Source: Lichtheimia corymbifera B2541
Lineage: Eukaryota > Mucoromycota > Mucoromycetes > Mucorales > Lichtheimiaceae
Direction: 5' to 3'
Length of the DNA: 64,000 bases
Assembly: GCA_000697475.1 (NCBI GenBank)
Contig: JNEU01000586.1
Location: forward strand, 1 to 64,000
Below are positions 46,436-61,968 of this stretch, piece after piece. Every line of letters starts with the position of its first letter. The first letter of the stretch is position 1. Position numbers and translations under genes: made by a program. The notes beneath the pieces are model-generated. The model was not told the origin of the DNA. It saw only the letters and a program-made list of their open reading frames with translations, and did not search any database.

Positions 46436-47350
46436 CTATTTCCTCTTGAAGAGGATGACCGAGTTGACGACTTCATTTTGTGGATGCATTTCAAGCACCG
46501 GAGCAAGAGTGGATGGTATACCCTCTTCATCAAGGGGTGGGTACAATACTGTTCTAAGTGCATGTGCACTACGTACCAAAAGAATGGCACCTGATTTCAT
46601 CTTTTCAGCGATACGGTCAAGGAAAGAAATTTTGGCATCACCATCGGCTCCAACGAGTGCGCCAAGAATAACAACATCAGCATCTTGATAGAACGGGTAC
46701 TCTGTTGCATCTCCGCAAAAGAAATGCATCTTATCTTGCAGATGAAGGCTGTGCACAAGATCCGTAGAAATGCGGATAGCGTCCTCACAGTAATCAATAT
46801 TGGTCACAGGGAGCTGACAATGCGACGCCATAAGGATTGACGACAAAGGGAGTGGTCCACTGCCAACGAAAACGACCCTGTCAAGACGTGCGTCTACCCC
46901 CAACAGACAATGTAACTCCATTTTCACCAGCTGCTCATAGTTGTCATAGTACACAAATTCTTGCAAAAGACCTGTTGCCGCGTTTCTGGCTTGCTTGGTT
47001 TGCTTAAGAGCCTCTTGTGTCAAAGCCTCAGCCCATGTCTTTTCCAAAAGGTACTCGCCTTTGGACGCCAATGTACGAAGCGAGGGAAGTAGAGACTGCG
47101 TCAAGGGATGATTCACTACCGAGCGTACAGTGCTTGTTGGGTACACGCCAATGCATAAGGCAACAAGTTCACTAAATGTTCTATTCACCGCGTCACCTGG
47201 CTTCAATGAAGGCATGGATACCAGAAACGAATGGATTTGTTGTAGTCGCTTGACAATTTGTAGCGTGGTAACAGAGGCAGGGGACGACGAGGATGACCCA
47301 TGGTGGTGCTTGATAATGGTACCAGCAGGAATGGATGTTGTGCATGTCAT
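46436..47350 (-). CDS. Nicotianamine synthase
   Basis: Single exon, 304 aa. The core SAM-binding segment reads VFVGSGPLPLSSILMA, followed by NIDYCEDAIRIS, MHFFCGDATEYPFYQDADVV, LGALVGADGDAKISFL and GAILLVRSAHALRTVLYPPL, matching the nicotianamine synthase family along its length. The enzyme condenses three S-adenosylmethionine molecules into nicotianamine, a chelator of Fe, Zn, Cu and Ni. Known fungal members (for example in Neurospora) exist, so the presence is not unique, but the gene is patchily spread in fungi. It lacks introns, unlike nearly every neighbour; only the C2H2 gene at 61969 shares this. The N-terminal helical part with RNAATGLLQEFVYYDNYEQL is also conserved. Cytosolic; no signal peptide. 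Confidence 0.92.
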   Translation of the reverse strand: MTCTTSIPAGTIIKHHHGSSSSSPASVTTLQIVKRLQQIHSFLVSMPSLKPGDAVNRTFSELVALCIGVYPTSTVRSVVNHPLTQSLLPSLRTLASKGEYLLEKTWAEALTQEALKQTKQARNAATGLLQEFVYYDNYEQLVKMELHCLLGVDARLDRVVFVGSGPLPLSSILMASHCQLPVTNIDYCEDAIRISTDLVHSLHLQDKMHFFCGDATEYPFYQDADVVILGALVGADGDAKISFLDRIAEKMKSGAILLVRSAHALRTVLYPPLDEEGIPSTLAPVLEMHPQNEVVNSVILFKRK

Positions 47351-47370
47351 TGTTGTTATTGGATGATAAT

Positions 47371-47400
47371 GAAGAAAGAAAGAAAGAAAGAAAGAAAGAG
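47371..47400. repeat. (GAAA)n microsatellite
   Basis: Seven or so GAAA units just upstream of the nicotianamine synthase start on the minus strand, where it reads as a CTTT-rich leader. Confidence 0.8.
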
Positions 47401-47640
47401 AAGCGAGGATAACAATGAGGATAAAAAATAATCATTTTATTATATGAGTGAATGGGTAGGGTATTGTCTATTAGACAATCAAAATATTACATGCATCGTA
47501 GTTGGAGACGGAGAGAGAGAACGAGATAGCGCGTGTATGTGGGGTGTGTGTGTGAGTGTGTGAAAGCGAGATAAAGTTGTTGTATAAACACCAGAAATTT
47601 TTCCATTATAATGTGTTACCGGGACAAGGAAGAGAGTGTG

Positions 47641-49682
<2,042 letters not shown>

Positions 49683-49861
49683 CTGAAAGGAAACGAATTT
49701 TGAATGTCGGGAAAAGATGAAGAAAGACCAAGAAGCTGGTTCCGGTGGTGGGTTTTATATATATCTACGTTGGGAGCTGCTTTAACTCAGCCAGCCGCAT
49801 CCTCCTCTCCTCGTCCTCCTCTCCTCCTCTGTTTACAATCGTACAATCGACTCAGCCCGCC
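49683..49861. promoter_or_regulatory. Compact bidirectional promoter between the kinase and Atp10
   Basis: Less than 180 bp separates the first traced kinase exon from the Atp10 start. The stretch is TC-rich on the plus strand near 49800-49830 and contains TATATATAT at about 49757. It may also hold the missing kinase start exon. Confidence 0.5.
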
Positions 49862-50991
49862 ATGCTCGCTCGCAACGCACGATCATGTATACGCCAATGT
49901 GCCCGCATGTATACTACACGTCAACCACCCACTGTCCTTGGTGTCCGTGAAGCTCCTATTATCGATCGCAGCGGCTGGTTTGAACGCAAGAAACAAAAGC
50001 TACGCGACTTGACAGACTATGAAAAGGCTTTTGCAGCACACGCAGCTGAACGTCGTCACTTGTAAGCAAAAAACATGATACACCATCATCATCTAATCCT
50101 ATCATCATTAGGGTGGAAGAGGCAACCAAATCTTATTTTGCCGATGCACATGGTAACAGTGTTGTGTATTGACAAATGACATCTTGCAACTGACAACAAA
50201 AATCACCTCGATAGAAATGCGACAACATGGAGGAAAAATGTATATTGCTTCAGACAAATTGATCAAGGCCGAGGTATAGGAGATGGGATATACAAAAAGG
50301 AGTATGGCGGATCATTAATCTTATGCATATAGAAAGCAGGATACATGCCTGATTTTGAAGGCACTAATCTCCAGAAAAAGCCTATTCATACGACCGATCT
50401 CCTGGCAGGCAAGATCTCTTTGATGTCATTTGTTTATGCAAAATATGGTGAGGTAAGTGGGTAACGATGATATTGGTTCGACTTTGGATTAACACTTTGT
50501 GACATATAGAGCCATGTCAATTCCTTTGTCGATCCCTTCTTGAAGCACTTTGGCAAAAACACGGATGTGCAATTGGTCGAGGTACAAGTTTTACACAAAT
50601 GGAATGTTACGTAAATTCTGATACATTTATGAATAGGTTAATGTGCAAGAAAATCTGCTGAAGCAATGGCTATTGAAAGCATTTGTACCAAGCATTCGCA
50701 AAAACTTGCCTGAGGAGCGTCATGTAAGTGCTCTGATTGTCCTACTTTTGTTGTGAAACTCAACATGTGGTGATGATTTAGGCAAACTATGTTTTATTGC
50801 TTCAAGATATTTCACGAATTCGGAAAATGCTCGACATGACAAATCAATACATTGGCTACGTTTTCTTGGTGGACGAACAATGCAGGGTGCGATGGACAGC
50901 TCATGGTGAAGCCACACAAGAAGAAATAGGACACATGTTGGGAATGGCAGAATATTTGCAAAGCAAGATGAAAAAGGTAGAGCTTAAATAG
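49862..50991 (+). CDS. ATP10: Mitochondrial ATP synthase assembly factor Atp10
   Basis: Exons 49862-50061, 50112-50152, 50215-50273, 50333-50452, 50510-50581, 50637-50723, 50782-50991 (262 aa). The start MLARNARSCIRQCARMYTTR is an Arg-rich mitochondrial presequence. The body reads GWFERKKQKLRDLTDYEKAF, GGKMYIASDKLIKAEKAGYM, PDFEGTNL, KISLMSFVYAKYGESHVNSF, FVPSIRKNLPEERHANYVLL, MTNQYIGYVFLVDEQCRVRW and AHGEATQEEIGHM, matching Atp10 across its length. Atp10 chaperones subunit 6 into the Fo sector at the inner membrane. Two or three exons are very short (41-72 nt). The stop lies 33 bp from the stop of the convergent TMF1-like gene. Confidence 0.94.
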
Positions 50992-51024
50992 TAAATTCTA
51001 GAATGAAATGATATATGTACACTA

Positions 51025-54000
51025 CTATTTGCCTTGAACAAGTTCCACTATTTGATTACGATACATTTCCTTGAGATCGGCAATGTCTTGTTTTAACTCT
51101 TCTACTTGCTCGGTTCGCTCACCCAAGAGCTCCAATGATGCATGGTATCTGTGGCATGTAATCAGTTCTCTTGCTCTTTAGATACCCAACAGTCATCCTT
51201 ACCTTTCCTCAAGCTCACGTAATTGCTTTTCCAATCCTTGCATTTTCATGTTTTCCTTTCGACTAAACGAGACAACATGTCAACAATGTCAAGCGTGATA
51301 TGTTGCACCTTATTCACAACTTACAGGTTCTCCATCTCCACTGTCAATTGAAGCACTTCCTCAGAGAGCTCGTCTAATAAAAAGATCAAGGTTAGAGTGA
51401 GATCATATCCCTCGTCATAGGACCAACATACCTCTTGATTGAGTGGTACTTTGTAACTGCGTTTGATAAAAGCTAAGCTGATTCTCGAGATGTCGGACAT
51501 TGGTATGCGTGATGTTGCTCGAAGCTGGATTGCTGCTAATGGTAGTGAGGCCAGAATAGCTATTGGTATCAGTGCTGGACCTTGGACTTGCGACAGGGCT
51601 GCTTGACTAAAATATCATCAATGAATAAAAGGAATAAACTAGATACCAACATCCTTCCCACTTACAGCCGTGACCTTGTTGAAAGGTGATTCCGAAGGAG
51701 AACTCTCATATGAACTTGTTTCCGAATCCATCGTCGCCTTCATATTCTTTCGTATAGGACTGGATCGCTCAGGCTTATGCTTCTGCTCCCATTGTCGCTT
51801 CTCCTCTTGTAACCGCTCCTTCATTAACTTTTGATATCGCACTTTGATGGTATTCTCGAGCTCCTCTTCTTTGGCTTTATGCTCCTCCATCATCTGTCGA
51901 AGCTGTTCCACCTCCTCTGATTGCTTGACATAGGTCGTACGCTCCGAATCGTATTGCGCTCGCTGCTCTTCAGCCTCCAGCTTCTTGTCCGCTAATTCAT
52001 GTTCGATTCGTTCCACTTGCAACGTCTATATTAAATTCAATCATCAGGTTGGTATTGGATCATCCATTCTACACGTTCCTTTAAATATTTACCATATCCG
52101 CTAATCGCTGCTCCATCTCAGTCAACTTGCTCTTGGCTTCATCTCTTTCACTCTCTGCATTCTGTAACCGTAAAATAATACTATCATACCCTGCCATGTT
52201 AGATCCACGTGACTGTATGCATGAATAATAAAAGATACCTTTGCTCAGATTGGTCTCGATGCTTGATAGCTATGGAATGCTGTGTTTGGAGTGCTTCAAT
52301 TTGCTGTAACAAAGATGAAGTTGCTTCTGCTACAGTGCTGTCAACATCCTCTGTCTCAGCTTCAAGCTGTCGTACGCGTTGTTGTAATTCCTAGTTGACG
52401 AGTTATGAGCTCATCAAGTTTGTCGTTGCCTATATCTCCATCACACACTTACAGATATCTCATTACGCAGACTATCCTCTTGTTCACCAGCTTGGGATTG
52501 TGTGGTTTGTAACGCCTTTTGCAGTTCACCAATCTTTGCATGATACCAAGGTCAGCGAATCTACCGTCGTAAAATGCCCCAATCCATTATTTACCTGATC
52601 CTTGAGTCTCTGCTCTTGTTCATCTGCATTTTTTTGAGCTTCTTGCAACTCCTCACGTAGCTTCTTTGTGGTATTGACTTCCTTTTCAAGAACAGCTGCA
52701 TGTGCTTCTTTTGACTCGGCATGAATTCGGTCTCGCTCCGCTTCCAAACTTTCCTTTGCTTCCCTTAGCTTGGCCTAATAATCCATGTGATGAATACCGA
52801 CTCCATTGAATTCCGTTTTTATTTTTCTTACCTCGAGCTTAGCCTTTTCATTCTTGAGGCCCATTGCATCGGTTTCCAACTTGTTGATATGCTTTGTTTG
52901 TTGTTCAGTCATATCTGAGAGCATCTTGACAGTTTCTACATCAAATTCAACATCAAAAGCCATTCATCCCGTACGCTATAGCAGTGGTGACATATTACCT
53001 TGCGATCGTTTTTCAGTTTCCCCTGCCTTCATCAACTTTGCATTCGCCTCCACCAAGTCAGCTGATGTCTTTTCAATCTTTTTCTGTAATTCGGATAAGC
53101 TCTTTTCTTGTTCCTGTTTCTCGGCTCGCAATCGCTTAATGGCAGTGGTGTGCTTAAGTTCGGTCTTGGAAAGCTTTTCACCTATCCAGATTACCATGAG
53201 TCACATGACATATTCGACCAACTCCATCCATCTCTCTATACCTTCTTCCATCAATCCCTGAATTTGCTCATTTTTGCCCTTCAATTGCTTTTGCAGCTCT
53301 TCAATGGTGTTTTCAAGCTTCTTGATGGATCGTGCATCTCCTCCTCCACTAACAGCAGTAGGTCGTGATGATAGCTCCTTGATACGATCCTCATAACCCC
53401 TTCGATCCTTATCAGCCTGTTCTTGCAATGTGTGGATCTGATCATGAAGTTGCGCAATGTTTTGCATGGCTTGGAATAGCTGAGCTTCACGTTGCTGAAG
53501 GATTGTATCTTTGTTGTCAGTCTTAATCTCGGGTATATCCACCGATTGGTTGTTGTTGTTGTTGGTGTCATCAGTGGCAGGTTGTTGTTGTTGCTGCTGC
53601 TCATCACTACCACCTTCCTTGGTCGACTTTTCAATGGACTTTGTTGGTGCTTCCATATCGACATTATCCTCCTTGATATCCTTTTCCACATCATCCTCTT
53701 GATTCATCCTCACGGGTTGACCCTCTTCTTCTTGTTCCACCTTTTCAATGCTCTCTTCAGATCCCTTTTGCTCTTCATCTCTGGGCTGGTGATCATCACC
53801 GTCATCCTTGGTTTCCTCGCGCTCTTTCAACTTGGCCATGTCATCATCCTTTGCTGCCTCATTCTCAGGTGTAGTTGCAATTGTCTCAGAATCCTCTTCA
53901 TTTGCTGTGGATACATCTTTATCGTCCAATGCTTTGGTAGTCTTATCCGCTATTTCTGATGCTGCTGGTTTCTTGACATCGGGTTCAGATATGTTGGCGC

Positions 54001-54533
54001 TTTCTGTGGATGTTCGTGGTAAAGTCGTATCCTTGTTGCTCTTTTTCATATCGGGTGATCGAGGTTTATCATTGACGGCTGCAGCAAGTCGTGATGCCAA
54101 ATCACCGGATCGTTCTGGCGGCTTTTTTGGTTCGTATGGATTGATGGTTGGTGAAGACGATGATGGTGGCGGTGTTGAAGAAGGTGATGGGGTAGCATGA
54201 TTATCCTGCTTTTTCTTTTTGGGTCGTTGCACTGTCGTTACCATGCCACTGATTGGATCCACATAGGTCTCTGTTTCTGTATCTTGCTGTGATTTATTGC
54301 CATCCTGTGGTTGATCTTTACGTATATAGTGAGTCGCGTGTAATATATCTATTTTATTCTCCATACCTACCTCGTCGTGGTGTTTGTGTCTGTTGTTGCC
54401 GTTGCTGTTGCTGTTGTGCTTGTTCGTTGTTTTGTTGTTCGAGCAAAGAGTCAAAAGTGGTTTCAACATTGGAGATGGCCTGTTTCAAAAGACCACCCCA
54501 TCGTGTAGAGTCGCTGGATCCGAAAAAGCTCAT
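51025..54533 (-). CDS. TMF1/Sgm1-like Golgi coiled-coil protein
   Basis: Thirteen exons, total about 930 aa with consistent phases: 54371-54533, 53242-54315, 52999-53181, 52832-52935, 52595-52774, 52453-52533, 52239-52390, 52093-52180, 51666-52025, 51432-51606, 51325-51373, 51203-51262, 51025-51148. The N-terminus MSFFGSSDSTRWGGLLKQAI..VETTFDSLLEQ matches the TMF/Sgm1 opening. Residues 70-340 are disordered and acidic (PRRGDQPQDGNK, YVDPISGMVTTVQRPKKKK). From 340 the chain is coiled coil, then a Ser-rich break (SSYESSPSESPFNK). The C-terminal block YHASLELLGERTEQVEEL..DLKEMYRNQIVEL is the Rab6-binding end conserved in TMF1. The inferred role is a Golgi golgin tethering vesicles under Rab6/Ypt6. 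Confidence 0.9.
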
Positions 54534-56447
54534 TGATGTTGACGAATGGGCGATCGTCCCAGTCCAGAATGGTGACAGAAGTATATAACGCCTAATTGAG
54601 GAGAGTGAAAGTAGGTGGGTGCACAGTAAAGTGAGGAGAAGGGAGAAGGAGGAGTTATCAAGCGCTGACGACGGGTTGCATACAAGAAAAGAACAGCGGA
54701 GCAAAAGAGATAACAACTACACACTCGAGTTTCAACGTGAGCCCTGCTGCTGCTGCTAATGATGTTGCTGCTGGACAAAGGGTGGCAACCCTGATTTGGT
54801 AATGACAGTGCGCGTACTACATCACAGAGCATAACCAAACAATGATGTATCTCATTCTTCCCCTTCCCCTTTTTATCAGCAATGTAAATAGAATCAAAAT
54901 AGTCGTAAGTGATCAAAGAATCTTTTATGTGCATAAACTAGCAAATAAATGACCGTACCCTCACGGTGATATTGGTTAGTTACTACTTACTCTTAATATG
55001 TCGGCACCATGCAGCTTTCAATGACATTTTTTTTGTTGATATTGACAACAAAGAAGTAATCAGCATGAACAAAGTGTACACCATAAGACTTGTAGTGGTG
55101 GGCTATCAAGCTTCGTATGATATAAGCTATAAACAGCACTTTTCCTGGCCATAGCCTACCATTTTCTTCTATCCATGTGCAGCAGCATGCAAAATTGCAG
55201 ATCACATCACACTGGTTGGGAAGCAGGCGAATACAACCAAAAGGTATTGCCAACAGGTTCATGCATCTCCGAAAGCAAGTCTGTTGAACAACAATGGCTT
55301 GGTGGCATATATACCAATTTGATGTTGATGGTCGACATTCCCTTCCAATATAATTTGGATTATTAAATTGGGCTTTAACCACGTGCCTATTTCAAATGGC
55401 CCACATGGGCATTTGGGCAAAAAGCACTCGACTCCATAAGATTCGTCTTTGTTTTCTTTGATGCAAAAGTAATGCAGCAGTGATAAGAAATACAGGTAAT
55501 AGCACGTGCAGGTGTCAATAATCTGTTCAGGTCAGCAGTGCCATCTCATTGGCTTGCAACATTACTAAGATGACAAGGCGGGGATCCATTGTCATGTCGC
55601 TCACTTCCCTAAATGTATGCAAAGGACCGAGGAGGTGTTAAAAGTGAGGGATGAGTTCTTATGAAGGGCTATCAGTGTGTGTTGTGAACGGCCTCATTGA
55701 AGACATTACAATATTTATTCAAGGGAAGATGAATGGTAGTAGTCTATTATAATGACGGTTGTTGTGGATGGTCTCGATGGGTCGTTTCCATTTCTAGCTA
55801 TTGCGATAAAAAAGTTGTCCAAGATAGATAGAGTTGATAAGAATTGGGGAGATTATGAATGGGAGAAAGAGAGATGATGATGATATATATGAGTTGTTGT
55901 TGTTGTTGTTGCTGTGGTCCATAGTAGTAAGCTGTTGCTATTGCCCACCTCTCGGGCTCGTTTGTTGTCTGAATATGAAATAGCTGCGACCACGGATCCT
56001 GAACCAATCGTACGTGATTTCTTTTTGGAGAGCGAGAGCGCTGGTGGTAAAGTCACTTGTGTGTGTGCGTTCCCGCTCAGCCAGCAAGCTCGACTTCTTT
56101 AACTACTCTCTGAATCTGTACGTATTCCATTTTCGTTTTATTTCCTTTGATTGTGCGCGTGAGAAAGAGAAAATACATTTAGAACCGGCAGATGGATAAG
56201 ATCAACGGCATGGGACACTGGTGATCCAGGGGGAACAAGTGTGGATGAGATATTCGGCTTGAGACACGATGCATGCTGTTCGTTATAACATCTTGTGTTT
56301 CCTGTCCTTCTACTCTATTGCAATGACCCATCGCCAAAATACCCGGGAAGAGAAACATACGAGAGAGACCACAACACGAGTAAAAAAACACTCCATGACA
56401 ACTCGATCGCTGACATTACTTTTTTTTTCCTTCTTCTTGTTCAGCCT
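54534..56447. other. Long gene-poor stretch
   Basis: 1.9 kb between the divergent TMF1-like and PP1 genes. A (GTT)n tract near 55892-55910 and frames at 54993-55382 (-) and 55853-56102 (both strands) were examined without recognisable content. The acceptor-like TTGTTCAG at about 56436-56443, just before the PP1 start, hints at a 5'-UTR intron. Confidence 0.4.
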
Positions 56448-57877
<1,430 letters not shown>

Positions 57878-58456
57878 TGATGGAAACGGGATCAATGGGT
57901 AAAAAAGAAGAACAGCAAGTTGAATCCTAGCTTGTCCTATTTCTCCCCTGCATTCTCATTTACTCCACACACATAAGGCATTATTTTCTTTTTCTTTATC
58001 TCTCTCTCTCTCTTCGTTTGTAACGGCGCATAGCAGCAGCTTTCATTTCTCTCCTATCCCTCACCCCCCTCAAAGTTCATACTGAATCCTTCAAATATAC
58101 TTTCTTATTGTCTTTCATTGAAATCACTACTACTATTCCTATAGATGTTGCCAGTAGTCCTGTACATTTAGAGATCAGTTCATTGATTTGCTGGTTGTTT
58201 ATTCATCAGCTTCCATAATGCTCCAAGTAATAAAGGTCTATGTTGTGCTCTATCTGGCTATTCAGCAACGTCATTCGAGATAATCGATAGACTTTTATTG
58301 GACGAAATGAAAGCTATTCGAAGGGTAACCAAGGATACGATGAATGCGGAAACGCAAAGACCATGTGGATTGATATTCCGATCAAGTATGGCCCGCCATG
58401 CCTGGGGGTGGTGTAGATAGAAAGCATTTCCTTTTCCACAGCACACATAAACAACC
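57878..58456. other. Intergenic region
   Basis: CT-rich 3' flank of PP1 (TCTCTC tract near 57999-58012), then the promoter of the Mdm35-like gene. No gene seen. Confidence 0.45.
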
Positions 58457-58769
58457 ATGTCCTCCAGTGTTGGCGCCAATTGCACAGAGCTCAAGCAGAA
58501 ATACGACAACTGCTTCAACAAGTGGTATTCGGAAAAGTTTCTCAAGGGTGATACAACGCCTGAATGCGAAGACCTGTTCAAGGATTATAGAGCTTGTGTC
58601 ATGGTAAGTCGTCTATTGACAGCGATTTCCGCGGCTTCGATCTCACCTTTGATTGTGTTTCCAGGCAACATTGAAAGAAAAGGGTATCGACAAATTGCTT
58701 GACGAGTCTCGCAAGGAAGCACCTTTCCCCTCGACCTCTTTCCAGGACAATGAGAAAAAGTCGTCCTAA
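58457..58769 (+). CDS. MDM35: Twin-CX9C protein Mdm35/TRIAP1
   Basis: Exons 58457-58603 and 58665-58769 (83 aa; the family is 76-86). The chain [32 protein letters not shown] and [14 protein letters not shown] has two CX9C motifs ([11 protein letters not shown] and [11 protein letters not shown]), and the tail [12 protein letters not shown] is typical. Twin-CX9C proteins enter the intermembrane space through Mia40. Mdm35 escorts Ups1/PRELI-type phospholipid carriers, moving phosphatidic acid for cardiolipin synthesis. The single intron falls just after the second motif. Confidence 0.95.
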
Positions 58770-61700
58770 TGAACATATCGATCGGCGTTTCCTCTGCGGT
58801 GGTCAGCAAGTCATCACTAGTGGATCCCGTTGATACGTACACATACCATTTACACGCCTGTAAACCTACCTAGCCATGTATATATAGATAGATGAAAGCA
58901 TTGGAACAAAGTTATATCTTTTTGGAACATGCTCAATTGGCAGGTTGACAACATTTTGGATGTGAAATGGAGGGTGGTCTTGAAGGATGGTTTATCATCT
59001 TTGTGTCGATTAATGGCATCACTTATAAAGAAGCCGTACTTATATAAATAGGTGCTGACGCCTTATGCATCATCTCAACAACCATTTCATCATTCTTTAG
59101 GGATGACAGAAACACCCATAAATTGAAATGGAAGTGAACTGTGGTAGCCGGGAACACTGTACATTTGCATGATACATTTATCGGTGAACGTCTTATCCAC
59201 TCTCTTTCTGAAACAAACGCTCACGCAAACACTGGAATAGAGCTGATGAATGATAGATCCTGGTTTATGCGTAAACCATCAATCACACCAAAGGCCTTTG
59301 TGAAGGCAGCCCATCCCTTCCTCCTGTTTGTGACCAACATCAATTCCAGGCTATGTTACAACAGCATTAAAATACGAGAATCAAATCATCATCGACAAGC
59401 TGATATTATGCACACGACCGTGGGACTGTTGGTTGTTGTCAAAAAGGGCCATGGAAATGGCGTCATTCACCACCTCAGCATGAGCCACTCATGAGACTGA
59501 TCATCATTCTATTGCCAACAATGACTATGAACAATCACGCTTGGATGGATCCCGCTTGTATCAAAGCGGCCCAGGTCTTCTTTCTCCTCTTGTGACATAT
59601 GACATGTATGTACATCCAGTGTTTGGCATTACTACGCATTGTTATGGTGGGATACAGTATATGGCTACACAGTGAGAAGTGGTCTGGACACCAAGAGTAA
59701 CCACAACACATGTGTTCTTTGTGTCCTCGTAGTACTCGCCACAGCAACACATATACGAAGCTCGCGGTGGCACAGCACTTGATATGGCAATCACTATTCA
59801 TGAAAACCGAATATGGCGAGTCAAACGAAAGCGACCCACACATGAGCATGTGTCTGGTGTCGCAGCACTGCATTGTGATATCCACTTCTCCAAATGCTAG
59901 ATGAAGCGATCCGTTATCATCGTTATCATCGTTATTTTTCCAAGATATCCACATTGCTATGTACTTGATCTGCTGCTTTAAAACTTGATGATGTTGGGAT
60001 AAAAATATGAATAGCTCTGTCACGTTGACTTGAAGAGGGTCACGATGCGCCCCCCCCTTACACACACCCTACGTGTACATACACGTCATGCAAGATGCAT
60101 CATGTCAGCTGCTCGTTGTCATTGTCCCAGTTTTTTTAAAAAGTAAGGTATGTCCAATCAGATCACGTTGCACACTTTCAAATGGTATCAGCATCCCACC
60201 ACACTCCTCAGACGGCGTCCAGGAGTTATACTGGGGATCAAGCCAGCTCGTGTGGATAGCGTATATTAGTGAAACGTACATGTACAAAGAATATAAGGAC
60301 AGCTGCTGCGACGGTTGTATGCCTATGTCTTGTGATCTTGTTGATCGCATATCATAACAAAAGTCTTCTTTACCTTCCATGCTGTCGATATTGTTTGATT
60401 ATAGTAAAAGCGGCGCGTTCGGAAATGGAAACCTTCGAGCACATCCCCATAACCACATTACTGGTTTCCCACACCCATGCACTTGGTAAGGGCTCTATGT
60501 GGTCACATCTACTTTTTTTATTGCAATCTTTTTTTTTGCCATTGATCTTTATTGGTGTGCAATGGGTAATCATGATTGATAACCGTTTTTTGATCCAAAG
60601 ACAGTGAAAGGGGAGAGACATGTGTGATCGTCGTTGTCGTTGTAGGTCAAGTCCGCAATGTAAAATCCGCGCGCTCACTCGGACTATGATACATTCACTA
60701 TCACCCTCCCCCAACTCATCCACCCACTACTCGGAAGTTGACAAGATGTTACATATGAGGTGTGTGTGCGTGGATCTCGTTTTTGTACAAGTGCCATCTT
60801 GCACGCGCGAAATAACCCCAAAACCCGGACGACATTTTTCACAAACAACACAGTACACTCAACGTGTGGTGATTGTGAGTGTGTGTGTGTGTGTATGGCA
60901 TTGCTTAAGGGGATGGTCATTTTAAGCGCTGAATCAAAGCTCAATTCATACGTTGATCCATGACGATGCAATCAGCGGATCAAAATGTGTGATCAGCTTT
61001 CACATAAATGCAAGGTGCAAAATGGGCCATGTTGATTTGGTTGAACGGTCAATATTTTCTAGAAAAAGGTTGTTTGTGCCACCTCATGTGGGCAAGATAA
61101 ATTCGATCCAACAAGAGGTTGGTAGATTTGGGGGGAGGGGGAGTCAAGCTTTTTGATTCGTGTAACGCGTCTCTCTCTCTCTCTCCCACTACACAAATTC
61201 TTTTTTTTTACTTTCCTTTCACCCGATCGGGCCGCCGCTTTGCTATTGTGGCGTGAGTCATATCTGTGCAATGCAATGCATGATGGTGCGTGGTAATAAA
61301 ATGATGAGACAATTATAAACCCACCAGAGCAACACTAAATTGACTCAAGGAACCCCATGCCTGATCCTCGCGCGATAAACAATATATCTCATACATAGAA
61401 ATGCTAAATTTAACTTTCTGCATGTCCCCAGATTTTTGATCACTTTTGAATGCTGTACCATTGATTTGGTGTCAATGATCGGCTCGGGGAAATGGCAGTC
61501 GCATTGTTTTCTATTCTGATTGTGAAAAAAGAAGCTAAACAATGCAGAAAAAGCGAAACATAAGCATTCACACACATTAATGCTGGGTACCCGTCCAAGG
61601 GAGGATAGTAAGATACATCCCCATTTTGTCACCCTCTTACGCGCGAAACTATAGAAATATAGACAAACGACATTGTGGTACCCGGATAGTGCAAAGGACG

Positions 61701-61968
61701 GGGGTGATTGTTTCTTTACAAATAAACAAGATAGTACATAAACTTATACTAGGAAAAGAGAAGGGGTCAAATGTGTGTCATGTAGTAATAATGTACATTG
61801 GGGATGATGGGATGGAGAAAAAAACTAAAGGCATATATATGTATGGCTGCGCAATTTGCTTGGCTTATTTGGAGAGAGAGAGATAGAGAGAGAGGAAAAG
61901 AATGATGCAGATGCAAATGCTAATAATGTGACAAAGGGGGTTGTGCGTTATGTTGGCATAAAAAGTGC
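58770..61968. other. 3.2 kb gene desert
   Basis: The longest gene-free stretch of the window. Frames up to 176 codons exist, for example 59535-60065 (-), but none shows domain-like sequence or splice-linked neighbours. Simple sequence includes (GT)n near 60877-60893, (CT)n near 61171-61188 and (GA)n near 61872-61897. An isolated ACGCGT sits at 61165-61170. It may be the regulatory flank of the C2H2 gene's 3' side, or hold unspotted non-coding RNA. Confidence 0.4.

Noticed and set aside
53492..54200. Plus-strand frames up to 155 codons opposite the TMF1-like gene
   Set aside because: Hydrophobic shadows of acidic low-complexity coding sequence.
54993..55382. 129-codon minus-strand frame rich in Cys
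   Set aside because: Composition is not protein-like and no domain is seen.
55853..56102. Frames open on both strands at once
   Set aside because: Both look equally plausible, with no motif to decide; probably low-complexity chance.
61165..61170. Isolated ACGCGT
   Set aside because: Single site far from any start codon; expected by chance.
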